This document shows, piece after piece, positions 7,093 through 10,961 of a stretch of DNA of 10,961 nt (position 1 is its first letter; every line of letters begins with the position of its first letter). The DNA lies in NCBI GenBank assembly GCA_003647435.1, contig QMMV01000036.1, positions 1 through 10,961 of the forward strand, read 5' to 3'. This DNA is from Deltaproteobacteria bacterium (GTDB taxonomy: Bacteria > Desulfobacterota > Desulfobacteria > Desulfobacterales > C00003060). A program made the translations under genes and the position numbers. Below the pieces are notes generated by a model. That model saw only the letters and a program-made list of their open reading frames with translations, made no database searches and was not told the origin of the DNA.

Positions 7093-7944
7093 ATGAAAGC
7101 TATGTCAAAACGTTATCAGGTAATCTTTAACCTTCTCGCCCTGTCCGTTATCATTTTTCTTGGAGTGGACATCTTCTACAGGATTGTTTACGCAAAATTA
7201 AGTTGCGTGGACACCACGACTTTTATGGTTCAGCGCGTAGCAGAGCCAAAAAAAGTCGAGAAACCACGTCTCGATGATTATCACTCGATAATCGACAGGA
7301 ATATCTTTGGTTCCACAGACAGAGCCCTTGAAAAAGTAAAGGCAGAAGAAATAGAGGACCTTGAACCAACTTCCCTGAAAATAGCGTTACTGGGCACCGT
7401 TACAGGGTCAGAGCAGAATGCCTTTGCTGTCATAGAGGAAACCGACAAGAGGAAACAGGGATTATACAAAGTCGGAGACACCATTCAGAATGCCACTATC
7501 AGAATGATCTTAAGAGGTAAAGTCGTCCTCAGGGTTGACGGTAGAGATGAAATACTCACGATGGAAGAAGCAGCGGCTCAAAAAGCAAAGAACCAGCGTG
7601 CAGTTTCAAGGCCTCCGGAGGGCATCTCAACTGTTACTGTAAGGCGGACAGAAATCGAGAAATCCCTGAGAAATCTCAACAAGCTCCTGTCGCAGGTGCG
7701 CATAAGGCCATACTTTAAGGGCGGAAAACCACATGGATTGGCGCTCTCGAACATAAAAAGGGGCTCGGTCTTCGAGAAGCTGGGATTAAAAGACGGCGAT
7801 ATTGTTCAAGGGGTAAATAACAGGACGATAAGAAGCCCTGATGACATAATGGCCTTTTACCGGAGATTGAAATCAGGCTCACATATTGCCGTGCGTATAG
7901 ACCGAAAGGGTCAGCTTAAAACAATCAACTACAGGTTCGAATAA
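7093..7944 (+). CDS. gspC: Type II secretion protein GspC (HR domain and PDZ domain)
   Basis: GspC is the inner-membrane T2SS protein whose periplasmic homology region contacts the N0 domain of the secretin GspD. Counted from the ATG at 7093 it has 283 residues: a short cytoplasmic N-terminus, one membrane span (about 10-29, VIFNLLALSVIIFLGVDIFY), a linker, then the HR domain beginning near IIDRNIFGS (about 66-74) and continuing through LKIALLGTVTG and GLYKVGDTI to about 160. A Ser/Pro/Arg-rich linker leads to a C-terminal PDZ domain (about 215-283) with GLALSNIKRGSVFEKLGLKD and DGDIVQGVNN. Starts at GTG 7078, ATG 7093 and ATG 7102 are all possible; none has a strong Shine-Dalgarno site, and they differ by at most 8 residues before the span. 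Only 3 bases separate it from the next gene. Confidence 0.88.
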   Translation: MKAMSKRYQVIFNLLALSVIIFLGVDIFYRIVYAKLSCVDTTTFMVQRVAEPKKVEKPRLDDYHSIIDRNIFGSTDRALEKVKAEEIEDLEPTSLKIALLGTVTGSEQNAFAVIEETDKRKQGLYKVGDTIQNATIRMILRGKVVLRVDGRDEILTMEEAAAQKAKNQRAVSRPPEGISTVTVRRTEIEKSLRNLNKLLSQVRIRPYFKGGKPHGLALSNIKRGSVFEKLGLKDGDIVQGVNNRTIRSPDDIMAFYRRLKSGSHIAVRIDRKGQLKTINYRFE

Positions 7945-7947
7945 TCT

Positions 7948-9561
7948 ATGTACACTTCCTACTTCGGCTTCAAGGAAAACCCTTTTAGTTTAACACCTGA
8001 TCCGAATTACATTTACTTCAGCCGCCACCATCAGGAGGCATTTGACCACCTGCTGTACGGAATCAATGAACGAAAAGGATTCGTTGTTATCACGGGCGGC
8101 ATCGGCACCGGAAAAACCACGCTGTGTCGCGCACTTTTAGGAACCCTCGATCCATCCATCAAAACCGCGCTCGTATTTAATGCCTATATTTCCGATACCG
8201 AACTGCTTGAAACGATCAATCAAGAGTTTGGCATTGAAACACCCCCCGCTCTTGCGAGCCGGAAGGGGTATATCGATAGTCTGAATGATTTCTTGCTCGA
8301 GACGTTCAGTAACGGCGGCAATGCTGTGCTGTTGATAGACGAGGCCCAGAATCTTTCGCCTACAGTCCTTGAACAGATACGCATGCTTTCTAACCTTGAA
8401 ACCGAAAAGGAAAAGCTTCTTCAGATTATTCTTGTGGGACAATCCGAATTGCGAAATCTACTTTCTGCTCCGTCTCTGAAACAGCTTGATGAGCGCATAA
8501 TGGTCCGCTTTGATCTAAAGCCTCTCGATAAAGAAGATATACGGGGTTATGTGGAACATCGGCTGGTTGTGGCAGGCGGTAAAGGAGACGTTAAATTCAC
8601 AAAGGGAGCGCTTGATGCAATTTACGAATATTCTCAGGGCAACCCGAGGCGTATTAATGGAGTTTGTGATCGTGCGCTTCTGATTTCCTACTCAAAGGAC
8701 GAGTTCAACATATCCAGGCAAACCGTTCAAAAGGCAATCAAGGAAATACGCGGCACTCTGCCCATCGAGCCTGCACCAACTGTCCCCCTGCATAAAAAAC
8801 CTGTTTCGCTATACTTCCTTTTATTTTTGCTTATCATTGCAGCGGCCTTTGCCGGGTGGATTTACCGGGAACCGATCTCCGCCATTATCTTGCCCGGGGA
8901 AAAAGTGACAGTCGAAAAGGCTGTAAGCGCTTCTCGAACGGCTTCCGAACCGAAAGCGAAAGGAGCAAGCATCTACCTTGATGATCAGACCAGCCTTGCA
9001 TCGCTGTTCAGACTTTTCGGTGAAGAGGATTCCAACGACACCAATGCTGCCGACACAACCCATTTAGGTCTGTTTTCATTTTCTGCGAGGCCCGAGCATT
9101 ATAGATTATTCAAAAAGCCTTTTCGCCTTCGCATAACCGGTTCCGAATCTCCTTCCGAGGCCGGCAGCGATGCCGCCCTGCCCTCTTCCGAATCCCGATA
9201 CCTGGTAATTAGGAAAATAACACCTCAGGGTGCAATTGTCATCGACACCGAAGGCAAAGAGCGACCAGTAGGCAATGAGTTTATCCTCAAACAATGGACC
9301 GGTGATGTTTCCTGGGTCTATCCGTACGAAAACAAGAACACTATTCTGCTGAAAGGGATGCGGGGAGACGATGTTTTGATCCTTCAGCAGGCATTAACCG
9401 ATGTAGGTTATCCCGTTGAACAGACAGGAATTTATGGTGAGCAAACATTTGAACAGGTCATGAAATTCCAGAACGACTTCAGATTGTTAACCGATGGAGT
9501 CTGCGGTATACGCACCAGGGGTCTCCTGTATCAGATATCAGACATAGCTCACTTTTCTTGA
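7948..9561 (+). CDS. gspA: GspA/ExeA-type AAA+ ATPase with periplasmic peptidoglycan-binding domain
   Basis: In Aeromonas, ExeA forms an inner-membrane complex with ExeB and helps the secretin assemble through the peptidoglycan. The 537-residue product starts with the family signature MYTSYFGFKENPFSLTPDP, then has Walker A GGIGTGKTT (50-58), Walker B VLLIDEAQ (127-134) and ILVGQSEL as probable sensor region, forming a cytoplasmic ATPase up to about 275. One membrane span follows (about 287-307). The periplasmic part contains a region at about 342-460 that resembles the C39-peptidase-like domain of this family (LASLFRLFG early, QWTGDVSWVY at 449-458). Where a catalytic Cys would be expected only DQTSLASLF is seen, so it is probably non-catalytic. 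A peptidoglycan-binding repeat closes the protein (about 467-535, MRGDDVLILQQALTDVGY and TFEQVMKFQ). It starts 3 bases after gspC, without a clear ribosome site. Confidence 0.88.
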   Translation: MYTSYFGFKENPFSLTPDPNYIYFSRHHQEAFDHLLYGINERKGFVVITGGIGTGKTTLCRALLGTLDPSIKTALVFNAYISDTELLETINQEFGIETPPALASRKGYIDSLNDFLLETFSNGGNAVLLIDEAQNLSPTVLEQIRMLSNLETEKEKLLQIILVGQSELRNLLSAPSLKQLDERIMVRFDLKPLDKEDIRGYVEHRLVVAGGKGDVKFTKGALDAIYEYSQGNPRRINGVCDRALLISYSKDEFNISRQTVQKAIKEIRGTLPIEPAPTVPLHKKPVSLYFLLFLLIIAAAFAGWIYREPISAIILPGEKVTVEKAVSASRTASEPKAKGASIYLDDQTSLASLFRLFGEEDSNDTNAADTTHLGLFSFSARPEHYRLFKKPFRLRITGSESPSEAGSDAALPSSESRYLVIRKITPQGAIVIDTEGKERPVGNEFILKQWTGDVSWVYPYENKNTILLKGMRGDDVLILQQALTDVGYPVEQTGIYGEQTFEQVMKFQNDFRLLTDGVCGIRTRGLLYQISDIAHFS

Positions 9562-9586
9562 CAAATGACCAATCATAAATGATAAG
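9558..9586 (+). promoter_or_regulatory. Possible sigma-70-type promoter before the GspB-like gene
   Basis: A perfect TTGACA (9558-9563) overlaps the gspA stop codon, and GATAAG (9581-9586), matching TATAAT at 4 of 6 positions, lies 17 bases further on. The spacing is ideal, but the -10 is poor and the whole stretch is also a heptamer array, so the match may be accidental. If real, it would give the GspB-like gene and gspD extra transcription independent of the upstream genes. Confidence 0.22.
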
Positions 9587-9590
9587 TAAC
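9559..9590. repeat. Degenerate heptamer array after the gspA stop codon
   Basis: Read in steps of seven from the TGA stop at 9559, the DNA gives TGACAAA, TGACCAA, TCATAAA, TGATAAG, then TAAC. The consensus is roughly TGAYAAA. Each unit differs from the others, but the 7-base rhythm is plain. As at recN, the array starts at the stop codon of the upstream gene. Its sequence differs from the GGTTCAN-type array before gspN, so these are separate families with the same period. Confidence 0.55.
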
Positions 9591-9701
9591 ATGTTGGCTC
9601 TTTTAAACAATAGACCCAAAGAGCATGAGGGAATTCCGCTTTCTAATCGAAGCGCCCCCCTGCAATGATATTTTCAAAAACCCGAATTGTTACAATGATA
9701 A
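9591..9701. other. Remaining gspA-gspB spacer, no gene seen
   Basis: The rest of the 140-base gap between the ATPase gene and the GspB-like gene holds only a 25-codon frame (9591-9668) with no ribosome site and no recognisable product. A C-rich patch at 9654-9661 and a final A/T-rich stretch are the only notable compositional features. No terminator-like stem with a T run was found. Confidence 0.4.
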
Positions 9702-10394
9702 ATGAGCCACATACACGAGGCCCTGAAAAAGGCTCAAAAAGAAAGAGATGTCCGACATTATAAGTATCACGGAATCGCTTCGGCGGCGGGATACAGGGAC
9801 AAGTCTTTTCGCAGCAAAGCTGCATGGTTGGCAACTTTTATTCTAATCCTTGTTGCTTTTACGTCTTATTTATGGTTAATTCCGAAGACTGCGCAGACTC
9901 CGGGCTTTGAAGGCACACGATCCGAGGCGGCTTTGTCTCAGACAAGTTCGGAATCAGAACCGGCAATAAATGCTGCTCAAATGTACGAACAGGCCAGGCT
10001 TTTGCAGAAAAAAGGTCATTTGCGGGAAGCCAAGTATCTCTATGAGAAAGCCTTAAAGCTTGATCCCGACCACGTTGATGCACTCAACAACTTAGGTGTC
10101 ATCAACATTAGTCTCACTGACTATGCGAGCGCACAACACAATTTTGAAAAAGCAATCGGCTTAAGACCGGATTATGTTGACGCGTATTATAATCTGGCAT
10201 GCTTACATGCCCTCAAGGGCGAGGTATCCCAAAGCCTGGCACACCTGAAAAAGGCGATCTTGCTCGATCAATCGGTCAGGAGCTGGGCACGAACCGATGC
10301 CGACCTGGAAAATCTGCGTGGGACAAAGGAGTTTAAGGAATTGATGGGTCTGCATGATTCAACCAGAATTTCGCAGCCTTGCCCTTCACAATGA
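9702..10394 (+). CDS. GspB-like inner-membrane protein with tetratricopeptide repeats
   Basis: The 230-residue product opens with MSHIHEALKKAQKER, the short cytoplasmic start common in GspB/ExeB proteins (MSxIxxALKKAxxER). A membrane span follows at about 39-60 (AAWLATFILILVAFTSYLWL), then a Ser/Glu-rich linker. Three TPR units follow at about 92-124 (AKYLYEKALKLDPD), 125-158 (ALNNLGVINI...FEKAIGLRPD) and 159-191 (AYYNLACLHALKG...KKAILLDQ). The end (WARTDADLENLRGTKEFKEL) resembles the capping helix of other TPR proteins. The TPRs should lie in the periplasm as a protein-binding scaffold. By position after the GspA ATPase and before gspD it probably acts as the partner of GspA in secretin assembly, but it lacks an obvious classical GspB C-terminal domain, so no symbol is given. 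The start has no clear Shine-Dalgarno site. Confidence 0.75.
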   Translation: MSHIHEALKKAQKERDVRHYKYHGIASAAGYRDKSFRSKAAWLATFILILVAFTSYLWLIPKTAQTPGFEGTRSEAALSQTSSESEPAINAAQMYEQARLLQKKGHLREAKYLYEKALKLDPDHVDALNNLGVINISLTDYASAQHNFEKAIGLRPDYVDAYYNLACLHALKGEVSQSLAHLKKAILLDQSVRSWARTDADLENLRGTKEFKELMGLHDSTRISQPCPSQ

Positions 10395-10404
10395 CAATCT
10401 GAGA

Positions 10405-10434
10405 CCATTGCGAAATTTGGCGGGTTCGCAATGG
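10405..10434. repeat. Perfect 10-bp inverted repeat upstream of gspD
   Basis: CCATTGCGAA (10405-10414) and TTCGCAATGG (10425-10434) are exact reverse complements around a 10-nt loop, in the 89-base gap between the GspB-like gene and gspD. No T run follows, which argues against an intrinsic terminator. It could be a dispersed palindromic repeat or an mRNA element that sets relative expression or stability of gspD, the secretin needing a different copy number from its neighbours. The role is inference. Confidence 0.65.
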
Positions 10435-10483
10435 ACTGATATGGAACAGACCATGAACAGCTACCAGAAGACCCGGGGAATAC

Positions 10484-10961
10484 ATGATCACGCGATATAG
10501 GAGTGAAACAACGAGGATATTCTGTTTATTATGCGTAGCCCTTTTCCTCCTTACAACGAATCCTGGCGCCCAGGGGGCCCGGGTTGCGGGAGAAAAGGGG
10601 GTAACACCGGCCAGAAAACCAACTGCTATTAAAGCCCGAACAAAACCACCGGCGCTGAAGAAACCTCCTATCGTCCAACAAACAGTTCCACCCAAAAAAG
10701 CTCCACCAAGAAAGGAAGCCGTTGAACAACAAGCGCCCCGGCAAAAGGAAGAGGCTGGTTCACGTTATGTAACCATTGATTTTGACAACGTGGATATAGC
10801 ACTTTTTATTAAGTTTATCAGCGAACTGACGGGCAAGAATTTTGTGGTTGATAAAGCCGTCAGGGGAAAAGTGACTATTATTTCCCCTACCAAGATATCG
10901 GTAGATGAGGCGTACAGGGTTTTTGAGTCGGTCCTTGAGGTACACGGGTTTACGACTGTGC
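10484..10961 (+). CDS. gspD: Type II secretion secretin GspD, N-terminal part (cut by window end)
   Basis: GspD forms the outer-membrane channel of the T2SS. The visible 159 codons start at the ATG at 10484, preceded by GGGGA (10475-10479), and run open to the window edge. The first 31 or so residues form a signal peptide: basic MITRYRSETTR, hydrophobic IFCLLCVALFLLTT, and a likely cleavage site near NPGAQGA. A Pro/Lys-rich linker (about 32-93) follows, then the secretin N0 domain from YVTIDFDNVDIALFIKFISE, continuing with GKNFVVDKAVRGKVTIISP and VDEAYRVFESVLEVHGF. This domain is the docking site for the GspC HR domain encoded upstream. An in-frame stop at 10454-10456 with no other start codon before 10484 fixes the start. 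The N1-N3 and secretin domains would lie beyond the window. Confidence 0.93.
   Translation, partial: MITRYRSETTRIFCLLCVALFLLTTNPGAQGARVAGEKGVTPARKPTAIKARTKPPALKKPPIVQQTVPPKKAPPRKEAVEQQAPRQKEEAGSRYVTIDFDNVDIALFIKFISELTGKNFVVDKAVRGKVTIISPTKISVDEAYRVFESVLEVHGFTTV

Noticed and set aside
9591..9668. 25-codon frame in the gspA-gspB spacer
   Set aside because: No Shine-Dalgarno site, no recognisable product, and it lies in low-constraint spacer DNA.
10441..10500. 19-codon frame overlapping the gspD start, as a possible leader peptide
   Set aside because: It lacks a ribosome site and any attenuator-like arrangement of stems and T run; overlap with gspD is probably chance.
10333..10695. 120-codon open frame on the minus strand over the gspB-gspD junction
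   Set aside because: It runs antisense to the signal peptide and linker of GspD; its Gly/Trp/Phe richness mirrors the Pro/Lys-rich linker codons.

Overview
The window looks like chromosomal DNA from a Gram-negative, probably anaerobic bacterium of the Desulfobacterota (former Deltaproteobacteria) type. Three features suggest this: a GspN-family protein and an actin-like GspL in a type II secretion (T2SS) cluster whose gene order differs from the gammaproteobacterial gspC-to-O order; a ferredoxin/ASKHA-domain corrinoid-protein activator, common in anaerobes that use corrinoid methyltransferases; and spacers filled with short heptameric repeats and palindromes. The lineage is inferred from gene content and style, not from a marker gene. 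All genes are on the + strand.

Layout. Positions 1-193 have no supported gene. They hold a perfect 25-bp inverted repeat with a 25-nt loop, a GGGGYGATTC-type palindrome and a small hairpin. Positions 194-2239 encode a RACo-like [2Fe-2S]/ASKHA ATPase. Its end overlaps by 8 bases the start of recN (2232-3932), the SMC-like DNA repair ATPase. From 3946 to the window end runs a T2SS cluster: gspL (actin-like cytoplasmic domain, one membrane span, periplasmic domain), gspM (4-base overlap with gspL), gspN, gspC (HR and PDZ domains), an exeA/gspA-type AAA+ ATPase with a periplasmic peptidoglycan-binding domain, a GspB-like membrane TPR protein, and the first 159 codons of the outer-membrane secretin gspD, cut by the window edge.

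How the genes work together. GspL, GspM and GspC form much of the inner-membrane platform. GspC bridges to the N0 domain of GspD. The GspA ATPase and the GspB-like protein are known in other bacteria to help the secretin pass or assemble in the peptidoglycan. GspN is an accessory envelope protein. The ATPase GspE, GspF and the pseudopilins would be expected downstream. The corrinoid activator and RecN have no evident role in secretion; they are probably just co-oriented neighbours.

No clearly new system is visible. The most unusual material is non-coding: different heptameric repeat families in at least three spacers, two of them starting exactly at the upstream stop codon, and several sizeable inverted repeats. 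One heptad array also creates a false GTG start for gspN.
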